Shown: in pieces, positions 1 to 15,976 of the stretch
Layout: each line of letters begins with the position of its first letter
Position numbering within the stretch: position 1 is the first letter of the stretch
DNA from: Piscicola geometra
Taxonomy: Eukaryota > Annelida > Clitellata > Hirudinida > Piscicolidae
Direction: 5' to 3'
Length of the DNA: 64,000 nucleotides
NCBI GenBank assembly: GCA_943735955.1
Contig: OX030956.1
Span: 6,456,145-6,520,144, forward strand
Notes under the pieces: generated by a model
Database searches by the model: none
What the model was told of the DNA's origin: nothing
Seen by the model: only the letters and a program-made list of their open reading frames with translations
Translations under genes and position numbers: made by a program

Positions 1-3000
1 AAAGTCATATTGGCAGTTCGAATGACTTTCTCTTGCAGATTACATCGATGTTTCAATAAAGTATATGAAGAACTTTTTAAAGAGAAAATATTGAAAATTT
101 CTAAATAAACACAAGACGTCAACAACCTTATTGTTTAAGTAATCTTCCACACTGAGAGCAATGCTATCTGCAATGAGTTCTCCGTTGGTTGTGATGTAGG
201 AGGCCACGAAGCGGACTTGTGGTGCGAACGAAGCCAGCGCATCAGTGATCATAATTCCGAAGTCGTGAGATGTGCTCAGTCCAGAAGACTTTATTTCTGT
301 ACTCGATTTCATCAAACCTTTAGCCATTACCTGAGTTATAAGAATAATGAAAGTTTGAAAAAAATCTTTAAAAAGTTCGAAGTTTGTTAAATCTTTTTCT
401 AGAGTAATAATGAAAAAAGAAATATATTAAATTATTGTTTTGAACGAGAATAAAAAAATGATATTAATTGCTCTTAAGCAATACATTTTCGATACTTTAT
501 TTAGCCATTGACTGAAACGATACATGGAGTATGTTATGTTATGTAACCTGGAAGTAGATGGTGTCCACACTGTGCACCGTGTCCACGTGGAAAAACACTT
601 TCGTGTTCGCCTGAATAAGTAAAAAAATAATAAAAATCTTAGCATATTGAAAAACCACTTTTTCATAAAGATGCAAACTTTTTTGATAATAACTGTTCAT
701 AATCAAGTTAATTAATCAGTTCATTATAGAATTAAATGAGCTCAATGTCTATATAGCTGGAGTCTTTTTTCAAACAAATGCTACTATTTGAAGTCATTAT
801 CAAGCCTTCGCGTTCACGAATGCATTTAATTTTTAAAAATCCTCTTTTCATCATCCCCATTCAACACTCATCTCTCCACTGACCTTGAGAATGTGGCTTC
901 CGTCCTTGACGCTGAGTTGAATGCCGCCTTGGTCTCTGGTCTTGAACTGACTGATATACTTATTTGCCATAACATCGTTGCTGGTTAACTCATCACGGTA
1001 GGTCACCTAAAAGATAAACAAGTTAACTTTTTTTTAAGCATAAAACTTCCACAGAAGTAAATTTATTGTTATTAGTGTGGCATCATTTAAAACCGAAAAC
1101 GTAAAGTTCTCGATATTTGAATTTGCGAGTTATCTATGCGTACTTTTGTTGAGTTTATTGTTAGGGCCAAGGTTGAGGTAAAGGTTACGGTTTTAAGCCA
1201 TTCTCGTTATTATTACCTTTGTGGCTCCAAATGAAGCCAAAGAAGTTTCAAGCTTGTTTGAAACTATAAATCACTAAAGGAAACCTTTTAGAAAGAAAAG
1301 GAACACTCACATCGATGCTTGCACTCTCAGTGCTCGCTACAGTTTGAAACTCGAAAAAAGCTTGCCCGTTCTTGTCGAGTTTAACGGAGAAGGTGCTTGT
1401 GGAAGGAGAAGGAGGAGGTTGAATCGGTCGTGGAATAGATAATCTTTCACCAGGAGCCCCTATAATCCCTGCAATTCGGTGAGAAGGAAACAGGGTTATT
1501 GGAAAAATTGAAAGGGAAGAAAATATATTCGTTCACAATAACGAATATGAAAAGTTTCGTTACTTAATATTTTGAAATTCAAATAAAATATTAAAGATAA
1601 TTTTCCCAAATGTTTAAAAAAAAATATATAAATAGTTAAATAAAAAGTTGGAATAGAAGGATAAAAAGATATATATATACAAAAGTTTTAAATAATTGGT
1701 GTGAGTCAAAAGTACAAACTAGGGGCAGGAGCTTCTGGAAAGGGACGGGGGTAGTCATAGTAGGGGTAGCGGTTAGTCACCCTGATTTCCAATGAACGGA
1801 AACCATTAGAGTCTTGAAGATCCCTCAGATCAGCTGGACTGCCATCAAGCTTCGTTAGAGCCAGCTGTTTCAAGTTTTTTTTTACTTCGCATACAAACAT
1901 ATGAATTAGTTATTATATACAATTTTTAGAAACATGAGGAAACTAACGAAAGCTTTGTAGGGCAAGCCAGGCTTATAGCTGTCTGGTGAACCAGGCAAGA
2001 ACGTAAGCTGCAAACGGCTTGGCTTGGTGTTCACGGTCTTACTTCCTCTCAATACAACTCCTGTTATTGCTTCAGTGACGTTTGCTTCGACAAACAATGT
2101 TACGTAGGAAAGAGAGTAGTGGGGTGGAAGAAGGCTGCTTAGTTCTCCGACACTCACTGAGATATCAGCTTTTCCATCGGTCAGCTGGTGGTGGGTTTTT
2201 AGAATTAGAAATAGAACTTTAAAAAGTGAATGAAATACATTACCTGCAATAGTTTGTTTATAATGACAGGCTCTTCTCTCGTATAATATTCTCTCTGTAA
2301 ACGTATTCCAAAGTTAACTGTTCCTTTCACGAGTTTACCGTAAGTGTACCTAAGTTTAAAGTAAAAAAAAAACAATAATTAAATCTTTTGAAATAGGTTC
2401 TTTTTATGGTCCAAAGTTTTTATATTAATGGGTTTTAACTTAGTCATTCATTATAACTTGAACAGTTTGAAATGCTATTAACACAAGTCACTGACTTAGC
2501 AATGACGCTGATCTTGAGGTCTTCTTGCACGGAGGGGTTGTTGACGTTGACGAAGAATAACTCTGGAGCAATGACTGACACTTCAAACTTTGGCAGAACT
2601 GTCAAAGTGAGAAAACAATGGTTTGACGATAGCTCTTTGGAAATTTCATTTTGGCATAGTTTTTAAAATTTAGAAACAGTTTTTAAAACTTTAAGTCTAA
2701 TTTAGTCTAATAAATTCTTATTTATATTTATTTAACGACTCAATATTTTCTGGACTTTAATCTGTAATAAATCTTTCTAAAACGGGTAAAACTTACCATA
2801 CTCTTCTACTTGGAAAAACTGTTCTTCTTTAGTGTACTTTAAATAATAGTTATTTAACTTAACTTCATTTTTAAGTATTTTTAACATATGTATGAAAAAA
2901 GTCTAAGTTTATAAATATAAACAACTAATCTATTATAAAAGTAAAGTAAAATATAACTTAGATAAAATTAATTTATCGATTTTTATATATAGACTTAATC

Positions 3001-4645
3001 AACCAACAAGGGTCTCAGCTAGAATTCGCCACTGTCCTAGAGGAGTGATGTCGGAGAGTTCCAGTTTACCAGTTATAACACCTGTGGTTTATAAAATATT
3101 TCAAAAATTGTATTTTCAAGTTTTTGAATTGTAATAATAAATGATTGTTTATATTTATAATAAACTTTGTTTTCTCCATTATTTCTACCGTAGTCATTCT
3201 TTTGGTTCACCAGCTTGATGATTTTGTTAGAGTTCGTGTCCTGAAAATAATCGATTAAAATCTAATATAGATACAAAAATTAATTAATCATTGATCTCTT
3301 CTGCTTTTCTTCACTAAATTAAGATACATTCTCTAAGATAGAACCAAAATTGTACATTTAAACGTTTACTCATAAGCCAACACTTATCTTTTCTGCAAAC
3401 ATTACTAAAAACAATTACTAACACTACTCTTTTTTTGATACATCTAAGACATAATAAGCTATAAAAACTAACGTAAATAGTGATGTTGATCTCTTGTTTG
3501 AAAGGTTTGAGATTCGGGTCAAAAGCTATCACTCTAAAATGGCCTGTAATTATAAATTCTTTTTTTTAATATCCTCAGATTAATATTTGCAGTATATACA
3601 ATTATTATTTGTATTTTTAAAGTTATTTAATACGAAAGAATTACAAGTTTGTCCTGGTTTGTAGAGGCGTTTGTCGGTTTGGATGGCTAGAGAGTGGACA
3701 TGTTGGCTGAGGGTGAGAGGGTAGCTTTTGTTGAAGGCCACGCCGTTTGAAGCAACTGCGTTGAAGGTGTAGCTCCCTGCAGGCACTTCTACAGGTATCT
3801 GAAAGGATTTTGTAGCTGTGTGTGTGTGGGTTCAAAGGTCAAACAACTGTTTATGACTTGGTTTTGTTCTAAATGTGTTTTTTGGTTAGTTGGATAAGTC
3901 TTAGCATGGTGAATTCCAGCTTCAAGCTGTTTACGAAATGTTATTCAATTTTTATTTCAACTTTTAATAGTTTTCTTAAATTTATGTATTTTTTTGACTT
4001 TCTTGAACTTTGAAAATGTTGAGTTATAAAATGTAAAAAAGTTTTTTTTCATAAACATTTTCATGTCTATTTTTAACCTAGCATTGAAAACTCACTTCTT
4101 GCTCCAGAACTTCGGTTTCGCCTGAATAAGTAAAGTATTGAAATAGCATGTTAGATCTTATATAAAAAAAACTTTCTAAAAATATTAATATGCACGTCAA
4201 CACACATAAAAATCAAAACACAAGCCCCATCAACCTTACTACATGGATTCCTACCTGTATTCAGTACAAAGAGCGTCTTCACGAGCTCTCGACCAGATTC
4301 CGTGTTGGTGATCGTGATGGTCAGATGGAACGTAGTATTGACTGACGATCCTGAAGTGGTGATGCTGGCAATGTAGGCGCTCCCCGGTCTCATAACTTTC
4401 GGTCCTGTGACTACATACTTGCTGAATAGAAGAGTAGAGAATTAATCGCTAAATCACTTGAAGTTTCACGGTTTTACTTACTAACAAACTACATTTTGCT
4501 TATTAAAAATATTGCGTGAAATAATAAAAGTTGATAAATCTGTTGGTATTTTACGCAATTTTTAATAAAGCACTAACAGCTCGCAAGAAACAAGTGTAAC
4601 CAAGCACAAAGCCAGGCCAGTCAGAACCCAATGGGTTCGAATCAT
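1..4645 (-). CDS. A2M/TEP/CD109-family thioester protein, N-terminal part (partial)
   Basis: Sixteen exons were assembled by reading the minus strand: 4645-4578, 4421-4255, 4121-4096, 3798-3645, 3543-3473, 3240-3189, 3081-3008, 2818-2797, 2598-2496, 2349-2244, 2184-1948, 1864-1720, 1468-1311, 1006-884, 610-548 and 330-127. A likely 17th occupies 29-1. All splice phases agree, giving ~600 residues. The start ATG (4645-4643) opens a signal peptide (MIRTHWVLTGLALCLVTLVS). Family hallmarks follow in order: KYVVTGPKVMRPGSAY (MG1), IQTDKRLYKPGQT, GVITGKLELSDITPLGQW, VEEYVLPKFEV, KYTYGKLVKGTV, and YKPGLPYKAF. This is the standard macroglobulin-domain 1-6 order of alpha-2-macroglobulin, CD109 and insect TEPs, which are secreted or surface proteins that trap proteases or opsonise microbes. 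The bait region, the GCGEQ thioester and the receptor-binding domain would be to the left of base 1, so TEP cannot be told from CD109 or A2M here. Two exons are only 22 and 26 nt. Confidence 0.93.
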
Positions 4646-5930
4646 CTTGAAAATATTGGAAAATATCCTAAAAACTCAAAGTTTATTTACGAACTTTTCT
4701 GAAATCTCAAATGTTCAGCTTCTATTTATAGGAGAACCGGCGTGTCATTATAACCAGTATAAACCAAACAATAGACCCTCTTTTATATATTTAAAGAGCT
4801 GGTTGGTATTTATAAATATCTTCTTGCATAAAGAACATTTTATATGAGTGAATGGTTTCAAAACTTGTTTGTTCATTAAATGAATATAAAATGAGCGTAA
4901 TTAAATTTCGTAGAAAGTCTGTGCCTGTGTGTGATGGCACTGCTGGCATCAGAAACATTAAAAACACGAATAAACTAAACGAAGTTTCTCTTTTTTAAAA
5001 ATAAAATTTAGAAGTAATATTTTCAAAAACGTAAATGTATGAATAAATAGGCATTTAATCTGAAATGAGAAGATCTTAATTGTTATTATATTCTGACATG
5101 TGGTTAATTACTTTTTTTAGACTTTTTTGAACTTTGCCTCTCGTTTTGATTGATATGTTTTTAAATATATATTTAAATGAAATGAAAATGAAGTCGTTTT
5201 ATACCAAAGAATACATTTACTCCACACACTTAATAATATAAAAAACATTAATTCCCATTTTTAATTGAGAACGCATTTGGTTCTTTATTTGGGTATTCCA
5301 AATAGTCAATTAAAAATAGTCTCTTAAGATCTTCAAGATCGTGCATATATCACTATGCAGAGAAGTCGTGACAAACTCAGCGGTCGGTGATATCACGAAA
5401 TAGAGATCATTAGAACTTTCGATAATTAATCTTTTCTAATTAAATTTTTTAAAGTTAGATCTTAGTTGAGACTATTAATTAGTATAGTGTTTCCTTCACC
5501 CATATTCAGACCTTTCATTTTCTTTAAAACGCCTTTTTGGAGTGATAGTTTTTAATAACTTGTTTGAGGAATTTTTTTAACAGATCATTTATTTCTATCA
5601 TTTTGATGATAATTCTGTTTTTCTACGAAAAAAATATGTATGAGATTTTGCTGATGGTTTGGAAGTTTTTTTTTCATGCCTAGAACTCCCCTCAACTGGA
5701 GCCTTTTTGTTTAGTATGAGGGCATCCGCGATTCTTGCATGTCTGCATTTCAGACGGACTTAAAGTTATACTCAAAATAGAATTATAAAATATACAAATT
5801 ACGATTGAAACAAGATAAAAAGATTATCTATTTTAAATTTATGTATATAATATCTTTAATGTCAATATTATCTACAACAAGACATTTATATCCAGTTTCA
5901 GGGATAAAATCAGTGGTTTCAGAGGTTACC
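4646..5930. other. AT-rich flank upstream of the A2M-like gene
   Basis: No open frame with family resemblance, RNA gene or clear repeat was seen. The promoter and 5' UTR of the minus-strand A2M-like gene should start here, but no convincing core promoter can be singled out in such AT-rich sequence. Confidence 0.5.
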
Positions 5931-6328
5931 CAGGGGCGGATTTAGTTCATTGGTTTGCAATGCATGGGACCACGACGACACAGAACACTTTGAATGCGGT
6001 GGAAAAGTCCGTGAATACAATTAATTTCAGTGGGAAAACATGGTTAACTACGTTAATCCAACCAGATTTTCCCCTACAATTAATTTTTTTTACGGACTTT
6101 TCCACCATCAAGTTTACAAAAGCGGCGATTTTCTGCAAATCTTAGGGGGTCCTATTCAGTATAGACGGCGATTCTGGGGGGGGGGGGGGTTCTGGGGTTC
6201 AAACCCCTACACTTTTTGGTAGTGGGTCCACTTCAATGTGTTGGACTCAAAGACTCCTCCTCCTAGGATAGCCGTTTATACTGAGTAGGACCCCCCCCCC
6301 CAAGATGTGCAGCAGATCGCCGCCCCTG
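5931..6328. mobile_element. hAT-like non-autonomous element with nested inverted repeats
   Basis: The left end reads CAGGGGCGGATTTAG. The right end is the inverse of CAGGGGCGGCGATC, so both termini begin CAGGGGCGG, a motif common on hAT-superfamily terminal inverted repeats. Inside are two further imperfect hairpins: arms 5998-6038 and 6071-6110 (GGTGGAAAAGTCCGT and its inverse), and arms ~6122-6180 and ~6255-6326 (GTCCTAYTCAGTATARACGG and its inverse). Runs of about 12 G and 11 C sit in the second pair. There is no transposase frame. The flanks (aggttacc on the left, ttaacttc on the right) do not give an exact 8-bp target duplication, so the insertion is old or composite. Confidence 0.6.
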
Positions 6329-6339
6329 TTAACTTCCAA

Positions 6340-6858
6340 ACATTGCACCAGCCTTTTTTAGAAAAAAGTGGGCTTTTTGGATTAATGAAGGAGAATGCGG
6401 AAAAATGAGCGGCCACAGGCCTCTGATAAAGTCTCATTGCATTATCCATCAAAAAGCTTGTGTTGGAAGGTGCCGGTGGTGGCGGACATTGTTACCAAAG
6501 TCATGAAAACTTAATTTGGGCACAAAAAATAAAATAAATTGAAACAATGATATAAATGATTTTTCTATTATTTGTTGAAATATTGCGTTTGAAAAATGAA
6601 TTAAAACAATAATTTTCCATCCTTGTTTTATTTGGCACCCAAGTTTTATCTGTAACAAATAATCTACTTTTTTTTTAAATAATATAGTTAAATTGTAATT
6701 TATTTAACGTTTTTTTAAAAATATTTTTAATACTATTTTGAGTTAATTTAGTTTTTATTTAAATTTTAAGAGCAGGTTAACTTTTAAATATATTCGCAAA
6801 ATCGAATACAATTATATTATAATTTATTATAAGAAAAAAATTAATTCACAAAATATTA
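6340..6858. other. AT-rich spacer upstream of the SRPBCC-like gene
   Basis: Very AT-rich sequence with no recognisable coding or RNA feature. It must contain the 5' UTR and promoter of the plus-strand gene that follows, if that gene is transcribed. Confidence 0.4.
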
Positions 6859-7374
6859 ATGATCAGAATTTCCCACATTACTTCAATTTTAGGACTTTTA
6901 GTTGCTCTGGCTACCTATCTTATATTATACACTGAAGAAAGCTCTTTTGAGTTGAAGAGGAATATTAACCAAACTTCAGAGCTTGTTTTTAATTTTCTTA
7001 AAAATCCCGCTAATCTTGTGCTTTCTAGCCATAGTTTCAAGAAAATTACATTCCACAGCATTTTAGAAGATTCAACAGAAACCCTCAGGGTGCATTTTTC
7101 AGCTCTGGAGTATTTCCAGCACATAGGTCTTCAGAATGTGAGTGCCTTGTTGGTTGCTGACACGGAATTCAACAACGTTTCCATGGCTTTCCTGGCCTTC
7201 AGGGGTTTTGTGAATGTCCATTCCTCATATGCGATCCTTCCAGAAGGAGAAGCTACAGAGCTCAAGGTATATTGTTCTCTCAAGGTTCCATGGATTCTGA
7301 ATAAATTTCTTCATAGAAGATACATGGATAATTTTAATGAAACTCTCAATGTTTTGGAAGAATTAATAAAATAA
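6859..7374 (+). CDS. Intronless membrane-anchored SRPBCC/START-like protein (tentative)
   Basis: A single uninterrupted frame of 171 codons. Residues ~5-24 form a hydrophobic segment (SILGLLVALATYLILYT) that could be a signal anchor. The remainder is laid out like polyketide cyclase/dehydrase (SRPBCC) proteins: an early strand with charged residues (SSFELKRNIN), then a short helix (SELVFNFLKNPANL), a run of beta strands, a strand ending EATELKVYCSLKVPW, and a C-terminal amphipathic helix (RRYMDNFNETLNVLEELIK). That closing pattern is typical of the fold, whose members bind lipids or other hydrophobic ligands in a cavity. AATAAA-type signals occur at and after the stop. It is one exon in a window where every other gene has introns, so a retrogene or a transferred gene is possible. 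A near-identical fragment lies at 15733-15976. Function is inferred from fold resemblance only. Confidence 0.6.
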   Translation: MIRISHITSILGLLVALATYLILYTEESSFELKRNINQTSELVFNFLKNPANLVLSSHSFKKITFHSILEDSTETLRVHFSALEYFQHIGLQNVSALLVADTEFNNVSMAFLAFRGFVNVHSSYAILPEGEATELKVYCSLKVPWILNKFLHRRYMDNFNETLNVLEELIK

Positions 7375-7870
7375 AAGTAATACATTTTTCAATATTCTTG
7401 TTTTTTCTATAATGTGACATTGGGAAAAATTGTGATTTAGTTTTTAAATGTTTAATTGTCCCATATATTTGAACTTTTTGAACTATACACATCTGCTCAT
7501 TTTTCAACTTCAGACATTTTCAGTTCTTTTTCTTTTTTATTGAACTAATGTTTTCATGGCTTTGAAGGAATAAAATTACTTTCTAGTCATTTACCTTTAC
7601 ATTGTACATCAATGCATTCACATTATATTATTATTATTATGAGACTGGTGGTGAAAGAAGGATGACGAAGAGGAATGAAAGAGTAAAGTAAGAAGAGTAG
7701 GGTAGTTTACAGAAAGATTAAAAATAGGATGATATTGATTATAATTTGCTTGTTGTTAGCCTCTTTTTTAAGAATACTAAAGGCTTCAGTTGGTTGTTCC
7801 AGGTGGTGATTACGCTTGGAAAAAAATGTGGTGATAATATGAAGTTGACGGTTGTGAGTGGTTAGCAGTG
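7375..7870. other. Downstream flank of the SRPBCC-like gene
   Basis: AT-rich sequence with several AATAAA-like motifs and no coding feature recognised. Confidence 0.4.
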
Positions 7871-7879
7871 TTATTTTCG

Positions 7880-8540
7880 TTTTATAAAATAATTATAGTT
7901 TTTATTTCAGTTTCGTTTTGGAATTAATTATATTTTTCGATTTCGTTTTGAAAATAATTAAAGTTTTTATTTTCGTTTCAGTTTTAAGAATAATTCAAGT
8001 TTTTATTTCATTTTGGTTTTGAAAATATATTAATTTACAACTTTGAACACTATTTTTTTATATCTGGAAAAATTAATTGATCATAAAATGAAAGAGTAAA
8101 ATAGAACTGTATATTAACAACAAATGAGTTTAAAAAATTGAAATTGAACAGTCAATTGAAATATTATAAGAATTGAGTACGTAATTTATTGAGTAATAAC
8201 AAATTTGAAATATAATAACAAATTTACGATTGAAATAAGTGACAATTTAATTGACAAAGCGAAGCGGTAATAAAATAATGTTTTTTAAATGGCGCTACTT
8301 TCGTAAAGCTCAAAGATAATGTTTATAACAAAGACCTATATTTTTTTTTAAATTATACATTTACTTATTATGGCATACTTTAGAATTTATTTAATTTTCG
8401 TTTGAAAATAATTATAGTTTTTATTTCAGCTTCGTTTTGAAAATAATTATAGTTTTTGTTTTCGTTTTGAAAATAAATTTAGTTTTTATTTTCGTTTTCG
8501 TGGAACGATTATTCAGAATTGTCGTTTTCGTTTTTGTTAC
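7880..8540. repeat. Degenerate ~30-bp tandem repeat in two blocks
   Basis: Blocks at 7880-8030 and 8397-8540 consist of imperfect copies of a unit close to AAAATAATTATAGTTTTTAT followed by TTCGTTTTG. They are separated by ~370 bp of AT-rich sequence. The second block abuts the downstream end of a minus-strand non-LTR retrotransposon fragment, so it may be that element's 3'-terminal repeat. Confidence 0.7.
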
Positions 8541-8559
8541 GAAAATAACACTGGAGGTT

Positions 8560-9319
8560 AGTCCATGCTCGGTAACAGTCAAGGGACATGTATTTATTGT
8601 CTGGTATGTCCACAAGGTTGTTGGTCACGTTGTAGATCATTGTCAGTTTGCTTTTGGTGCTTCTGGATTCAAGAGTTTCCCACTGTAGGTGGTGAGGCAT
8701 TGATGTGACGATACTGATGTTGTGGTATCTGTTAGTCACACAGCAGATTGCTAGTCTACACCATCTCCAAGTCACTGATCTTTCCCTTATTGTATGGGCT
8801 CTAAACAGTGGCGCAGTACTCTAGGTTTTGAAAAACGAGGGAAAAGTAAACTGCGTTTTTATATTTTTTCGTTAGCTATGCGTAAGTTCTTGCGTAGAAA
8901 ACCAAGTGAACTGTGGCTTTCATGATCTCTTTGTGAATATGTGACTTCCAGAACACAGTCATTGTCAATTCAAAACCAAGGTATTTTGAAGGTTCTTCGC
9001 GTGAAATTGTGTGGCTTTTTAAGGTGTAGGTGAACATGATGAGTGCTTGATTTCTGTGTACTCGCAGAATGCAGCACTTTTCTGGGCTAAACGACATTCC
9101 CCAAAGCTTCCTTCCTTCCCACAGATGACGCTGTTTTTCTTTAAGCAGCTCACATTCCCTCTCTGTATAGCTCGCCTCTCGAGTCGTTGAGAGGTTGCAT
9201 TGGCTTCTAAATAGCTTTGTCGATTTCTTGTTAATCTCATTTTTTGTCGGACAATTTTTTTTTCCTGTGAAGGGCCTTGACAGTTTTCGAAAGCCAAGGT
9301 TTGTGCACCTTATTTCCAA
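8560..9319 (-). pseudogene. Broken non-LTR retrotransposon reverse transcriptase (C-terminal part)
   Basis: Minus-strand translation carries typical LINE reverse-transcriptase C-terminal signatures spread over two frames. First comes WGMSFSPEKCCILRVHRN, then SKYLGFELTMTVFWKSHIHKE (about 9120-8910). After a deletion comes LEYCATV-stop-SPYNKGKISDLEMV, then VTNRYHNISIVTSMPHHLQW and ETLESRSTKSKLTMIYNVTN (about 8830-8600). The W-x-M-x-F-x-P-x-K-C, KYLG and tyrosine/LQW blocks match jockey/CR1-type elements in many invertebrates. In-frame stops and frameshifts show it is dead. The endonuclease and main polymerase motifs are missing. Confidence 0.8.
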
Positions 9320-9845
9320 ACAGCATATTTAATAGAATATGTTGGTTGATAGGTCTTTTTAGTAGTTACTCGGTGATAGACCACGTGTCATTTACTGTAT
9401 TATCTTTAGTTATTTATTGAACTGTGAGAACTGAACGGACAGCACAGCAGTCAGCATTCCTGCATTGGTAGTGGTAGATCTTTCTTTACGGTTTCTTCAC
9501 CTTCCTAGGACGTAGAATCGAAGTAATGAATATGGCTTCGTGGCCGTTTATCCCAGAGACGGTCTCACATTCATCAGAAGGGTAGTGTTGTTCGTGAAGA
9601 AGTTCCAAGTATTGTAAATTGTCAATTTGGAAATAGAAATAAGTTAGTTAAATTATTATGAAAAATTATAATTATGAAAATTGAATAAAAATATAAAAGT
9701 TGAATTAAAATTATGTTTATTATTCAAGATCAACTGTTAACTTTCTGCCTATTAGTTATCTACCGTTATTTGCCGCCAAGCCTTGATAAGTATTTAAAGC
9801 TTTTGTATTAATAAGGTTATCTAAACTTTTAATATAATTTTTAGA
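9320..9845. other. Spacer between the LINE fragment and MCM7
   Basis: No recognisable gene. The part next to 9320 may be further decayed retrotransposon. The last stretch before 9846 must contain the MCM7 promoter and 5' UTR; no specific element could be assigned. Confidence 0.4.
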
Positions 9846-15554
<5,709 letters not shown>

Positions 15555-15732
15555 GGGGGTGGATGGGAGGAAAGAGAAGGAGAAGGGAGGTGTGCTTGAG
15601 TGTTTGAGTTGTTTGGCGGGAGAGATAGATTAGTGAATATAACTGAATCAAGAAAAGAAATGTTTACACTTATATTGTTCATTATAATCAGTGAGTCGTT
15701 AAATAAAAAATAAAAAAAGAGTATACATTTAT

Positions 15733-15976
15733 TTTCCAATACATTGAAAGTTCTATTAAAATTATCCATGTATCTTCTATGAAGAATCCATGGAACCTTG
15801 AGAGAACAATATACCTTGAGCTCTGTAGCTTCTCCTTCTGGAAGGATCGCATATGAGGAATGGACATTCACAAAACCCCTGAAGGCCAGGAAAGCAATGG
15901 AAACGTTGTTGAATTCCGTGTCAGCAACCAACAAGGCACTCACATTCTGAAGACCTATGTGCTGGGAGTACTCCAG
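15733..15976 (-). pseudogene. Truncated copy of the SRPBCC-like gene
   Basis: On the minus strand this stretch repeats the 3' half of the gene at 6859-7374 with only a handful of substitutions. It begins at CTGGAGTA and ends just after TTGGAA. It has a 12-nt in-frame deletion that removes four residues (NKFL) before HRRYMDNF, and after the C-terminal helix it runs into unrelated sequence. There is no start codon or N-terminal half. It lies ~180 bp past the MCM7 stop in the opposite direction. Near-identity of third codon positions points to recent duplication. It is probably non-functional, though an antisense effect on the MCM7 3' UTR is conceivable. Confidence 0.9.

Noticed and set aside
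6185..6210. tRNA B-box-like GGGTTCAAACCCCT
   Set aside because: It is a short palindrome inside the hAT-like element with no A-box or cloverleaf around it.
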